Origin: CAVTWJ01 sp963849485
GTDB taxonomy: Bacteria; Oederibacteriota; Muellerivitia; Muellerivitales; Muellerivitaceae
Reading direction: 5' to 3'
Assembly (NCBI GenBank): GCA_963849485.1
Contig: CAWKIF010000079.1
Coordinates: forward strand, 202,655 to 266,654
Length of the DNA stretch: 64,000 bases
In this document: one piece after another, positions 35,926 through 44,170 of the stretch
Layout: each line of letters starts with the position of its first letter
Numbering within the stretch: the first letter of the stretch is position 1
Made by a program: the position numbers and the translations under genes
The notes under the pieces: generated by a model
Database searches by the model: none
What the model saw: only the letters and a program-made list of their open reading frames with translations
Told to the model about the DNA's origin: nothing

Positions 35926-36681
35926 TTAAAGGAACAACCGGGGGTCCGCGACGCCCAGGTTTTCTTTGGAGAAGAAGGGCTCGCCGGTTTGGGTGCCGAT
36001 CATGGCGCCAAAATAGCGGTTGAAGACGTTGATGTGTTCCAGCGCCCGGCTGCCTGGTTTCTTGATGAACTGGCTCTCGTAACAGGCCACGGCCTTGAGT
36101 TTCGCCTCATGATGTTTGGAAGTGTCCACGATGAAGGTAGGCTGGACGTTGGGCCGAAGGTGTGAGCAGAGGTGGTAGTAGAGTTTGGGCGGGTACCAGG
36201 GTTCGCCCTTCATGTCGGTCTTCACCAGCTTGGACCAAAAGCGGGCGGCCTGGACCAGTTCGCTGGCACCCCAATGGTCCGGATGGGCATCCACCCAGTA
36301 GGGGGCGAAAAGGATCGCGGGACGGTATTTGCGGATCACCTGGGCCACCTGTCGGCGGGCGGGAAGGGTATCCTTCAATTCGCGGTTGACGAGGGGAAGA
36401 ATTTGGTAATCGTACAGGCCCAATTGCCGGGCGGCCTTCTCCGCTTCCTTGAGGCGCATCTTATGGTTGCCGTAGGGCGTGGGCTCGCCGTCCGTCAAGT
36501 GGCAAACCACCACCTTCGCGCCCCTTTCCCGCAAGGCCAGGAGGGTCCCCCCCATGGCGATCTCCACATCGTCCGGGTGGGCCCCGAAAGCCAAGACGTC
36601 CACATCGGCCCTTTGGGCGGTGGTTCCGCCGGGAGCGACCGTCTCAAAGGTAACGGGTATTTTGGATTTAGGTTGAGGCAT
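35926..36681 (-). CDS. PIG-L family deacetylase, BshB1-like
   Basis: This 251-residue zinc deacetylase has GAHPDDVE (metal ligands His and Asp), the glycine-rich AMGGTLLAL, and the second metal motif YWVDAHPDHWGASEL. It looks closest to BshB1, which removes acetyl from GlcNAc-malate in bacillithiol synthesis; the pattern FIVDTSKHHEAKLKAVACYESQF also fits. Bacillithiol itself is not proven, since bshA and bshC are not in the window. It is separated from recA by about 130 bases. Confidence 0.75.
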   Translation of the reverse strand: MPQPKSKIPVTFETVAPGGTTAQRADVDVLAFGAHPDDVEIAMGGTLLALRERGAKVVVCHLTDGEPTPYGNHKMRLKEAEKAARQLGLYDYQILPLVNRELKDTLPARRQVAQVIRKYRPAILFAPYWVDAHPDHWGASELVQAARFWSKLVKTDMKGEPWYPPKLYYHLCSHLRPNVQPTFIVDTSKHHEAKLKAVACYESQFIKKPGSRALEHINVFNRYFGAMIGTQTGEPFFSKENLGVADPRLFL

Positions 36682-36781
36682 GACGAAGGAAGCCCTTCAC
36701 GGAATATAGGAGTGGCTTTCAGTTGATGGGGGTAGGTGAAGAAGTAGTTCCGGTGAGTCCGAAACTACCGAAAGTATCGGA

Positions 36782-36988
36782 TTAGGCGCCCGCCTTCATC
36801 ACATTGGCGGCCTGTTTGCCCTTGGCTCCCTGGACGATCTCGAAGGTGACTTCCTGGCCCGCCGTAAGGGTCTTGAAACCGTCGCCCTGGATGGCGGAGA
36901 AATGAACGAACAAATCCTCACCGCCCTCCTGCTCGATAAAACCATATCCCTTGCCGGCGTTGAACCATTTCACGCGTCCCGTTGGCAT
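36782..36988 (-). CDS. Cold-shock protein, CspA family
   Basis: This 68-residue single-domain protein has both RNA-binding motifs, KGYGFIEQ (RNP1) and DLFVHFSAI (RNP2). It melts secondary structure in mRNA at low temperature or during stress. The 300 bases upstream (36989-37287) hold no gene and could include the long leader that cold-shock mRNAs often have; no clear promoter was identified. Confidence 0.95.
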   Translation of the reverse strand: MPTGRVKWFNAGKGYGFIEQEGGEDLFVHFSAIQGDGFKTLTAGQEVTFEIVQGAKGKQAANVMKAGA

Positions 36989-37287
36989 CTTTCCGACCCT
37001 TCCTTTTCCGCATCGGTGATCCCCGACCCGACGGGCGCCCCCTTGAGCCCTATTCGTGTTAAAGGGCCCTTCAAAAGGATCGGTCCGGCGGTTGAGCCCA
37101 TCGCTCTTGATGCTTTCAACGATGGAATTTTAGTTTATAGAAAAGGCCCCTTCATTTCAATTGGTATAACCGCCCTTTATCCAACGCGAAAAGACATCCC
37201 AGTCAGGGCGACAAACATAATTGCAAGGATAAATCCCAGTCTTTTTTGATCAGGGGAAATTCTTCCCTTCATAACGCTGGGGAAAGA
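36989..37287. other. Non-coding gap before the cold-shock gene
   Basis: Nothing but a possible long 5' leader of the cold-shock gene is seen. The plus-strand open frame here (36902-37249) overlaps the cold-shock gene and has no recognisable family. Confidence 0.4.
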
Positions 37288-38307
37288 TTACTGCCATCCC
37301 ATCCAATTGAAAAATAGTTGGCAAAGGGCGGCCAAGATGGCCGCGGCGGGAATCGTTAGAACCCACGCCCAGACGATTCTTCCTGCTACGCCCCATTTGA
37401 CCGAGGAAAATTGAGTTATGCTTCCCACGCCCACGATCGCACCCGTGATGGTGTGAGTCGTCGAGACGGGGATGCCCAGATAGGTCGCAAAAAAAACCGA
37501 GAGGGCCCCCCCGGTTTCGGCGCAAAAGCCTCCCACCGGCCTTAGTTTGGTTATTTTTTGGCCCATGGTCTTCACGATCCGCCAGCCGCCCGTCATCGTC
37601 CCCAATCCCATCGCCGTGTAACAACAGACGATGACCCACCAGGCTATTTCCTGCGATCCGGAGCGGTAAGCCCAATCCGGATGGTTACCCGCCACCAACA
37701 GGGCCACAATAATGCCCATGGTCTTTTGGGAGTCGTTCGCCCCGTGACTCAGGCTGTAGAGGGCGGCCGAGAAAAGCTGTCCGATTCGGAAGATGCTGTC
37801 CACGGCCGAGGGGGTGAACCGATGGAAAAGGTTGAAGACCAGGACCATGAGGAGAAATCCCAAAGCCATCCCCAGGAATGGCGCCACAAAAATAAAAAGA
37901 ATGGTCTTCTGAAAACCTGCCAGGATCAGGACTTTCCATCCTCCGTAAACCACCGCCGCCCCGCCGAATCCTCCTATGAGGGCGTGTGAGGAGCTGGTCG
38001 GCAGGCCGTAATACCAGGTAATCAAATCCCAAAGGATGGCGCCAAGCAGGGCCGCCAAAATGACAAAAGGGGTGATCCCGCTGGGTTCGACCATCCCTTT
38101 CCCCACGGTCTTGGCGACATGGGTTCCAACGGTAAATACCGCCGCGAAATTGAAGAAGGCGGCCCAAATCACCGCTTGTCCAGGCGATAAAACCCGGGTG
38201 GAAACCACGGTCGCGATGGAATTGGCGGCATCGTGGAATCCGTTGATAAAATCGAAGGAAACAGCGACCAAAACGATAAACAAAATAAGTGTAATATCGT
38301 GGTTCAA
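37288..38307 (-). CDS. pit: Low-affinity inorganic phosphate transporter (Pit type)
   Basis: This 339-residue PiT carrier has ten membrane helices and the paired GANDxxK-type motifs: GFHDAANSIATVV near the N-terminus and HGANDSQKTMG in the middle. It couples phosphate entry to protons or cations. It follows the DUF47 gene by 39 bases, the usual pairing in which the DUF47 protein controls the carrier. With the Pst genes next to it, the region is a phosphate-uptake locus. Confidence 0.92.
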   Translation of the reverse strand: MNHDITLILFIVLVAVSFDFINGFHDAANSIATVVSTRVLSPGQAVIWAAFFNFAAVFTVGTHVAKTVGKGMVEPSGITPFVILAALLGAILWDLITWYYGLPTSSSHALIGGFGGAAVVYGGWKVLILAGFQKTILFIFVAPFLGMALGFLLMVLVFNLFHRFTPSAVDSIFRIGQLFSAALYSLSHGANDSQKTMGIIVALLVAGNHPDWAYRSGSQEIAWWVIVCCYTAMGLGTMTGGWRIVKTMGQKITKLRPVGGFCAETGGALSVFFATYLGIPVSTTHTITGAIVGVGSITQFSSVKWGVAGRIVWAWVLTIPAAAILAALCQLFFNWMGWQ

Positions 38308-38346
38308 TTTAAACTCCTTGGTGGATTCGGGCGGACAACGGCAGGG

Positions 38347-38973
38347 TCAGGCGTTTTCCAGTACAACCCCTTCAATAATATTGGCGACGTCCTCGCATCG
38401 GTCGATTGCGGTCTCCACCCCTTCGTAGATCTCCTTCCAAATCAGAACCTTGACCGCGTCTTTTTCCTCGCGGAACAGCTTGGCGACAGCTCCATCCCGG
38501 ACCGTATCCCCGTCGTTCTCAAGCTTGTTGATTTCAATGCAGGAAGCCAGGATGGTTTTGGCGTTTTTCAAGTTCTTTAACCCCCCCACCGCCTTTTGGA
38601 GTTCCAAGGTGGCCCGAAGGAGGATTTTGGCGAGTTCCAACAGGTCAGGAGGCACTTCGGTGACTCCGAAAAGAATCAAGCGGCGGGCAACCCCGTCGAT
38701 GTAATCGATCACGTCGTCCATCGTTGAAATCAGGTTGTGGATCTGGTCGCGGTCGATCGGCGTGATGAAGGTCTTATGGAGCATTTCCAGGGTGTGGTGG
38801 GTAATCTCGTCCGCGGCATGCTCGGTTTCCTTCAACCGGCGGGCCTTGACCGCCACCTCATTGAAATGCTCCAGCATCTCCAGGAGCAATTGGGATCCCT
38901 CAACGAGCTTTGCCGCATGCTGGTCGAATACACCGAAAAACCCATACTCTTTTGGAATCAAAAAATCGAACAT
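38347..38973 (-). CDS. DUF47 (PhoU-like) regulator of the Pit transporter
   Basis: From the ATG at 38973 it is 208 residues. The family start is MFDFLIPKEYGFFGVFDQHAAKLVEGSQLL, and PhoU-like metal motifs appear as ETEHAADEITH and STMDDVIDYIDG. Such proteins bind metal clusters and regulate Pit. The frame is open to a GTG at 38979; the ATG agrees better with the family. A direct repeat GTAAAC (38989-38994 and 39000-39005) resembles the PHO boxes in the region but lies too close to the start. Confidence 0.88.
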   Translation of the reverse strand: MFDFLIPKEYGFFGVFDQHAAKLVEGSQLLLEMLEHFNEVAVKARRLKETEHAADEITHHTLEMLHKTFITPIDRDQIHNLISTMDDVIDYIDGVARRLILFGVTEVPPDLLELAKILLRATLELQKAVGGLKNLKNAKTILASCIEINKLENDGDTVRDGAVAKLFREEKDAVKVLIWKEIYEGVETAIDRCEDVANIIEGVVLENA

Positions 38974-39132
38974 ACCCACCCCCGAAATGTAAACTCCATG
39001 TAAACGGGAAGGAGAATGCCACAGAGACTAAAGCACATCAACTTGGAAAATATTTCAGCCTGATTCCAGGGGTTATTGCTGGTTTGTCGCTATTCATATG
39101 GTCGGTATTAATTTCAAACTAGCAGGTGCCCT

Positions 39133-39166
39133 AAATAAAAAAGCCCCAGCCAAAAGGCCAAGGCTT
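39133..39166 (-). terminator. Terminator after phoU
   Basis: The two-part stem is AAGCC-cca-GCC with GGC-caa-GGCTT (39141-39166), followed on the minus strand by a run of T (39135-39142 as A on the plus strand). It lies about 40 bases beyond the phoU stop. Confidence 0.75.
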
Positions 39167-39207
39167 ATAAATTTAATTCCTAACAATGGTTCGAAAAAGA
39201 TTCCGGA

Positions 39208-39864
39208 CTATCCCCTGCGGTGGCGGATATCCTTCCCATCCACCATGTAAATCACGTCTTCCGAGATGTTGGTGGCGTGGTCGGCGATACGCTCCAGGTA
39301 GCGCGAGACCAGGATCAGGTCGAGCGCCCGCTTGATGTTGGCCCGGTCATCGAGCATGTAGCTGATGAGCTCGCGGATGAGCTGGTCATTAAGGCTGTCC
39401 ACCTCGTCGTCCCGCTCGCAGACCCTGCGGGCCATGGCCGGGTCCCGGTTCACCAGGCTATCGAGGGAACTTTTCAGCATTTCCTGGGTGATGCCCGCCA
39501 GGCGGGGGATGTCGATCAGGGGTTTCAAAGGGGCGACCTCGTTCAAGGTCAGGGCCCTTTCGCAGATATTGACCGCCAGGTCGCCCATGCGCTCCAGGTC
39601 CGAGTTGATTTTCATGGAGCTGGTGATAAAGCGCATGTCCCCGGCCATGGGCTGGTGGAGGGCCAACAGGCGGTGGCAGATCTCGTCGATCTCGATCTCC
39701 AGGTCGTTGATGTCCCGGTCGCTTTGGATGACCCGGCGGGAGAGCTTGCTGTCACGGTCCACCAGCGACTTGATCGAGAGCCGGATGGCTTCCTCCACCT
39801 TGCTGCCCATCAAAAGAATCTTTTCCTTCAGGCCGGCTAATTCCTCATCGAAGGATATCTGCAT
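39208..39864 (-). CDS. phoU: Phosphate-signalling protein PhoU
   Basis: PhoU links the Pst transporter to the PhoR/PhoB two-component system. The 218-residue protein has two three-helix bundles with the metal motifs DLERMGDLAVNI and YLERIADHATNI. The length is normal for PhoU. It is the last gene of the pst operon, 96 bases from pstB. That gap holds a short repeat (39880-39954). No phoB or phoR is in the window. Confidence 0.95.
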   Translation of the reverse strand: MQISFDEELAGLKEKILLMGSKVEEAIRLSIKSLVDRDSKLSRRVIQSDRDINDLEIEIDEICHRLLALHQPMAGDMRFITSSMKINSDLERMGDLAVNICERALTLNEVAPLKPLIDIPRLAGITQEMLKSSLDSLVNRDPAMARRVCERDDEVDSLNDQLIRELISYMLDDRANIKRALDLILVSRYLERIADHATNISEDVIYMVDGKDIRHRRG

Positions 39865-39879
39865 GAAACCCCCTAAAAG

Positions 39880-39954
39880 TTAGTTCGCAGACCGCAGTTC
39901 ACAATCAGTTTTAACAGATTTTCCTGCGAACTGCCAACTGCGAACCGCCAACTG
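39880..39954 (+). repeat. Short inverted repeats between pstB and phoU
   Basis: Units of the GTTCGCAG/CTGCGAAC type and GCCAACTG are repeated (39883-39900 and 39924-39954). They form a likely hairpin in the pst mRNA, which may tune phoU levels. The unit type is a common intergenic repeat, so a specific function is uncertain. Confidence 0.5.
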
Positions 39955-39959
39955 ATTTC

Positions 39960-40823
39960 TCAGCCGAATCGGCCGGTGATGTAATCCTCCGTCAGCTTGT
40001 TGGAGGGATTGGTAAAGACTTTCTCGGTGTTGTCGTACTCGATGAGCTTGCCGTTGAGCATAAAAGCCGTCTTTTGCGAAACCCGGGCGGCCTGCTGCAT
40101 ATTGTGGGTGACGATGATGATGGTGTAATTCTGTCTCAGCTCGTGGATCAGCTCCTCGATTTTCGAGGTGGATATCGGATCCAGGGCCGAGCAGGGCTCG
40201 TCCATCAAGAGGACTTCCAGGTCGATCGCCAGGGCGCGGGCGATGCAAAGGCGCTGTTGCTGGCCTCCCGAGAGTGCGGCACCGGGCTTATGAAGATTGT
40301 CCTTCACCTCGTCCCAGAGGGCGGCCTTGCGCAGAGATTCCTCCACCTTGTGCTCCAGGGCCTTGTGGTCCCTGATGCCGCTGTTGAGTTTCAAACCGAT
40401 CACCACGTTCTCATAAATAGAAAGGGTCGGAAAGGGGGTGGGCTTCTGGAAAACCATCCCCACGCGGCGGCGCACCGCCACCGGGTCCATCTTTCCGCCG
40501 AAAATGCTCTGCCCTTCCAGGGTGATGTCCCCCCCGAAGCGGGAACCGGGAACGGTCTCGTGCATGCGGTTGTAGCAGCGGATCAGGGTGGATTTGCCGC
40601 AGCCGGAGGGCCCGATGATGGCGGTTACTTCCCTCTCCCGGATGTCCATGTTCACCGAATAGAGGGCCTGCTTGTCGCCGAACCAGGCGCAAACTTCCTT
40701 GGCCTGCATCTTGATGGAGGCGTTCTTTTCCGCCGTTTCCGGGGAAACCTCCATCTTTTTCATCTCGATCTTGGACTCTTCCATTTTTCTGCCTTCCGTT
40801 TTTTCGGCCATTTTTTCCACCAT
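39960..40823 (-). CDS. pstB: Phosphate ABC transporter ATP-binding protein
   Basis: PstB powers high-affinity phosphate uptake. The 287-residue protein has a Walker A motif GPSGCGKSTLIRCYNRMH, the signature LSGGQQQRLCIARALA, Walker B VLLMDEPCSALDP and the H-loop IVTHNMQQAAR. About 30 extra residues at the N-terminus (rich in Lys and Glu) are unusual and may not all be translated; a shorter start is possible. It lies 66 bases after pstA. Confidence 0.95.
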   Translation of the reverse strand: MVEKMAEKTEGRKMEESKIEMKKMEVSPETAEKNASIKMQAKEVCAWFGDKQALYSVNMDIREREVTAIIGPSGCGKSTLIRCYNRMHETVPGSRFGGDITLEGQSIFGGKMDPVAVRRRVGMVFQKPTPFPTLSIYENVVIGLKLNSGIRDHKALEHKVEESLRKAALWDEVKDNLHKPGAALSGGQQQRLCIARALAIDLEVLLMDEPCSALDPISTSKIEELIHELRQNYTIIIVTHNMQQAARVSQKTAFMLNGKLIEYDNTEKVFTNPSNKLTEDYITGRFG

Positions 40824-40889
40824 CTTTCTCCCCCTTCTTTTCAGGGTGCGACCTTCAGGCCGACCCTTCCTCGCGAAACATGCCGGTCC

Positions 40890-41741
40890 CTATCTCAGGA
40901 GCTGACGCGGGTTCTTGAAGAACACTTTCGCCGCCAAATTGATCGACAAAACCAGGATCAACAGGGTCAGGGCCCCGCTCCAAGCCTGGTCATGCCAGTC
41001 CTGGAAAGGCGAAATGGCATAGGTGAAAACCTGTACCGTCAGGGAGGCCGTCGGCTCGTTGATCCCTTTCGCCCAAAACTGGTTGTTGAAGGAGGTGAAC
41101 AGGAGGGGTGCCGTTTCCCCAGCGATGCGGGCGATGGAGAGGAGAACGCCGGTCAGGATGCCATTCTTGGCCGTGCGGATCACGATGGAAAGGATGGTGC
41201 GCCACTGGGGAACCCCCAGTGCCCAGGAGGCCTCGCGGATGCTGTGGGGCACCAGCTTAACCAGTTCCTCCGTGGTGCGGGAAACGATGGGGATCATCAT
41301 GAAACCCAAGGCCACACCGCCAGCCAGGGCCGAGAAGTGGTGGGAGGTCTTGACGATCAGGGTATAGGCGACGATTCCCGTCACGATGGAGGGCACGCCG
41401 GAAAGCACGTCGGCCGTGAATCTGACCCACCAGGCGAAGACGTTTTTCTTGCCGTACTCGGACAGATAGACCCCGGCGAATACCCCGATGGGAAGCCCCA
41501 CGCAGGACGCGATAATCATCAAGGTCATGGTGCCTAGGAGGGCGTTACCCATACCGCCGCCGTCCACCCCGACGGGGGTGGGCAGGTGGGTCAGGAAAAC
41601 CCAATCCAGCCGTTTCACGCCCTGAAGCACCACGTAAAGCAGGAGGCTTACCAGGGGGATCATGGCGATAAAGGAGGCGGCCCCGCACAAAAACACCATG
41701 AGCCGGTCCACGAAATGCCGACGGGCGGTCAGATCAAACAT
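40890..41741 (-). CDS. pstA: Phosphate ABC transporter permease PstA
   Basis: This 283-residue permease has six membrane helices and the ABC coupling loop EELVKLVPHSIREASWALGVPQWRTI. It forms the channel with PstC. It follows pstC by 9 bases. The N-terminal helix and the GVPSIVTGIVAYT segment match PstA rather than PstC. Confidence 0.93.
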   Translation of the reverse strand: MFDLTARRHFVDRLMVFLCGAASFIAMIPLVSLLLYVVLQGVKRLDWVFLTHLPTPVGVDGGGMGNALLGTMTLMIIASCVGLPIGVFAGVYLSEYGKKNVFAWWVRFTADVLSGVPSIVTGIVAYTLIVKTSHHFSALAGGVALGFMMIPIVSRTTEELVKLVPHSIREASWALGVPQWRTILSIVIRTAKNGILTGVLLSIARIAGETAPLLFTSFNNQFWAKGINEPTASLTVQVFTYAISPFQDWHDQAWSGALTLLILVLSINLAAKVFFKNPRQLLR

Positions 41742-41750
41742 GTTCTTTCC

Positions 41751-42827
41751 TTACCTTTGGTACTTGGAAGTGGTGACCCAAACCAGCAGGTTGGCCACAA
41801 TGTTGAGGACGAAAGTGATCACCATCAGCAGAAGGCCGATCTCGGCCAAGGCGGCAATATGGATATCGCTGACAGCCTCAGAAAACTCGTTGGCAATGAC
41901 GCTGGCCATGCTGTGGGAAGCGCCCAGGAGGTTTGTGGTGACCTGCGGATTGTTTCCAATCACCATGGTGACAGCCATGGTCTCGCCTAGGGCCCGCCCC
42001 AGGGCCAGCATCAAGGCGCCCAGGATGCCGACCTTGGAGGACTTCAAGACCGCCAATTGGATCGTTTCCCAGTTCGTGGCCCCCAAGGCGCGGGCCGATT
42101 CCCTCTGGCTGTTGGGCACCGACTCAAAGACCTCCCGGCTGATGGCCGTAATCGTCGGCAGAATCATGATGGATAGGATGACCCCCGCCGTGAAAAGTGA
42201 CAACCCGGTGGACGGTCCCTTGAACAGGGGATATTTCGAGATAAGGGCCTGTGCCTGGAAAGCGCAAATCAATCCCAAAAGGATGCCCAACGCCCACAAC
42301 AAATAATTCTCGGAAGTCTTCAGGCCAGGGATGCGATCCGGCAGGTTCAGGGATTTGAGGAAAGTGAAAACCAGAACCACCACCGTGATTCCAATTAGAA
42401 AAACGGCCAAGGGGTTCCCAAACTTGATCAAGAGAGGGTCCACATGCACCCGCATAAAGGGGGCCAGGAGAAAAATACCCCAGAGACCGTAAACCACGCT
42501 GGGGATAGCCGCTAGAATTTCCACTACGAAAGCCACGGGGTCCCGCAGTTTCATGGGGGCCAGCTCGGTCAGGAAAAGCGATATCCCCAACCCCAAGGGG
42601 GTGGCGATAATGAGGGCGATCAGGGAGGAAACCAGGGTCCCGTAAACGAAGGGGACGGAGCCAAAGATTCCCTTGACCGGGTCCCAATCGCTGGAGGTAA
42701 GGAAGGTCCAGCCCGAAACACGAAGCGACGGCAGGGCCGCGATGAAAAGGGTGACGGCGGTCATGACCGCCAGGAGAAGAATCAGGAAAGCCATAAAGGC
42801 CGTGAAGCCGTGGAAGAGCCGGTCCAT
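41751..42827 (-). CDS. pstC: Phosphate ABC transporter permease PstC
   Basis: This permease partner of PstA is about 358 residues from the ATG at 42827 (MDRLFHGFTAFMAF). The frame is open to a TTG at 42911, but a perfect terminator-like hairpin lies in that stretch, which favours the later start. The coupling loop is FESVPNSQRESARALGATNWETI, and AAIPSVVYGLWG is typical. Six or more membrane helices and a periplasmic loop larger than usual between residues 170 and 210 are seen. Confidence 0.9.
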   Translation of the reverse strand: MDRLFHGFTAFMAFLILLLAVMTAVTLFIAALPSLRVSGWTFLTSSDWDPVKGIFGSVPFVYGTLVSSLIALIIATPLGLGISLFLTELAPMKLRDPVAFVVEILAAIPSVVYGLWGIFLLAPFMRVHVDPLLIKFGNPLAVFLIGITVVVLVFTFLKSLNLPDRIPGLKTSENYLLWALGILLGLICAFQAQALISKYPLFKGPSTGLSLFTAGVILSIMILPTITAISREVFESVPNSQRESARALGATNWETIQLAVLKSSKVGILGALMLALGRALGETMAVTMVIGNNPQVTTNLLGASHSMASVIANEFSEAVSDIHIAALAEIGLLLMVITFVLNIVANLLVWVTTSKYQR

Positions 42828-42855
42828 CAGGCCGACGGATTGCAGGAAGGATGAA

Positions 42856-42884
42856 AACGGGAAGGCCTTGGGGGCCTTCCCGTT
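42856..42884 (-). terminator. Hairpin between pstS and pstC
   Basis: The stem AACGGGAAGGCC/GGCCTTCCCGTT (42856-42867 with 42873-42884) has a five-base loop and T residues on the minus-strand side. It lies 40 bases after the pstS stop. A leaky stop here would give more PstS than membrane subunits, as is common for binding-protein operons. Confidence 0.7.
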
Positions 42885-42923
42885 CACCGTTATTTCACTC
42901 GAACCGTTCAATTCAAATGGCCG

Positions 42924-43946
42924 TTAAAACTTTACTTGTCCGACCTGATCCTGAACCTTCTTGACCAGCGACTCGGGCAGGGGCGCGTAATAAAGATCCG
43001 CGGCCATGGATTCGCCGGAAGCCAAGTACCAGTTCAAGAAATCGGTCACGGCCTTGCCGGTGGCGTTGTCGCTGTAGCTCTTGTAGATCAGGAGCCAAGT
43101 GAACCCGCAGATGGGATAGGCGTTCTCGCCGGGCGCGTTGGTGATCATCACGCGAAAATCCTTGGGCATGCGCTTCAAGGCCCCGTCAGCGGCGGCTGTG
43201 GTGGATTCAAGGGTTGGCTCCACGAAATTACCGAACTTGTTCTTCAGCACGGCGTAGGGCAGCTTGTTCTTGACGGCATAGGCCAATTCAACGTAGCCGA
43301 TGCAGCCGGGGATCTGCTGGATCAAGCCGGCCACTCCTTCGTTCCCTTTTCCGCCGTTGCCGACGGGCCATTTCACCGAGGTGCCGAACCCGACATTGGA
43401 AGCCCACTGGGTGCTCACCTTGGTCAGGTAGTTGGTGAAGATATTGGAGGTGCCGCTTCCATCGGAGCGGTGCGCGACCGTGATGTTCAGGTCGGGCAGG
43501 GTCACGCCGGGGTTCAAGGCTGCGATGGCCGGGTCGTTCCACTTGGCGATGGTTCCGTAGAAGATGCCTTCCAGGGCGGCCGAATCAAGCTTGAGCTTGT
43601 CCACGCCCGTCAGGTTGTAGGCAACTGCCACGGCGCCTGCCACCGTCGGGAAGTGAAGCACGCCCTGCTTGACCTTGGCGATCTGGTCATCCGTCATGGG
43701 GGCGTCGGAAGCCCCGAAATCCACCGTCCCGGCGGTCAACTGCTGGATGCCGCCGCCCGAACCGATGGACTGGTAATTGATGGGGATCCCTGCCGACTTG
43801 TTGTACTCGTAAAACCACTTCGAATAGATGGGATACGGGAAAGTGGCTCCCGCACCGTTGAGCGACACACCGGCATTGGCCACGGTGGCTCCCGCCATCA
43901 CGGCGGCAGCCAAAGCGCCGGTCACGACTTTCTTGAAATTATTCAT
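42924..43946 (-). CDS. pstS: Phosphate-binding periplasmic protein
   Basis: PstS captures phosphate in the periplasm for PstABC. The 340-residue protein has a signal peptide (about 1-25, ending VANAG), LNGAGATFPYPIYSKWF, SIGSGGGIQQLTAGTVDFGASDAP and HRSDGSGTSNIFTNYL, all phosphate-contact segments of the family. It heads the pst operon pstS-pstC-pstA-pstB-phoU, and a PHO-like box lies about 50 bases upstream. Confidence 0.96.
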   Translation of the reverse strand: MNNFKKVVTGALAAAVMAGATVANAGVSLNGAGATFPYPIYSKWFYEYNKSAGIPINYQSIGSGGGIQQLTAGTVDFGASDAPMTDDQIAKVKQGVLHFPTVAGAVAVAYNLTGVDKLKLDSAALEGIFYGTIAKWNDPAIAALNPGVTLPDLNITVAHRSDGSGTSNIFTNYLTKVSTQWASNVGFGTSVKWPVGNGGKGNEGVAGLIQQIPGCIGYVELAYAVKNKLPYAVLKNKFGNFVEPTLESTTAAADGALKRMPKDFRVMITNAPGENAYPICGFTWLLIYKSYSDNATGKAVTDFLNWYLASGESMAADLYYAPLPESLVKKVQDQVGQVKF

Positions 43947-43997
43947 AAAAACCTCTTTTTCGATCTGGATTGTAAGCCCTTTGAAGAATCAACCAGC

Positions 43998-44014
43998 GTT
44001 ACATGCTCGTTAAC
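43998..44014 (-). promoter_or_regulatory. Candidate PHO box upstream of pstS
   Basis: GTTAC at 43998 and GTTAAC at 44009 are exact 11-base-spaced repeats; on the minus strand this reads TTAAC-N6-GTAAC. The box is 52 bases from the start codon. The same arrangement precedes the porin and phosphatase genes. Confidence 0.55.
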
Positions 44015-44084
44015 TAAAGAACTAAAAAAAACCTTCATTTAAAAACCTTCATTTATTGAGACTCAGGGTCAAGAAAAAGGGGGG

Positions 44085-44120
44085 AGGGGCCAACCCGGTT
44101 CCCTGACTACCGGGCGGCCC
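44085..44120 (-). terminator. Terminator after the phosphate-region porin
   Basis: A long interrupted stem pairs GGGGCC-aa-CCCGGT with ACCGGG-c-GGCCCC (44085-44098 with 44108-44120). Five T follow on the minus strand (44073-44077). It lies about 50 bases beyond the porin stop. A sequence much like it, but poorly paired, follows the phosphatase gene at 46072-46112. Confidence 0.7.
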
Positions 44121-44170
44121 CCAGATAACCTCAAATCGTCATGAAACGATTCCCCAAATCAATTCACGAC

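Noticed and set aside
38987..39005. A PHO box before the DUF47/Pit genes (GTAAAC repeats, 11 bases apart).
   Set aside because: It lies only about 14 bases from the start codon, so a promoter there would begin inside the gene. Kept only as a weak remark.
40074..41537. A 487-codon plus-strand frame opposite pstB and pstA.
   Set aside because: Its product is low-complexity and unlike any family; it is the antisense of well-matched Pst genes.
42936..44042. A 368-codon plus-strand frame opposite pstS.
   Set aside because: An antisense shadow of a clear PstS gene with its signal peptide and motifs.
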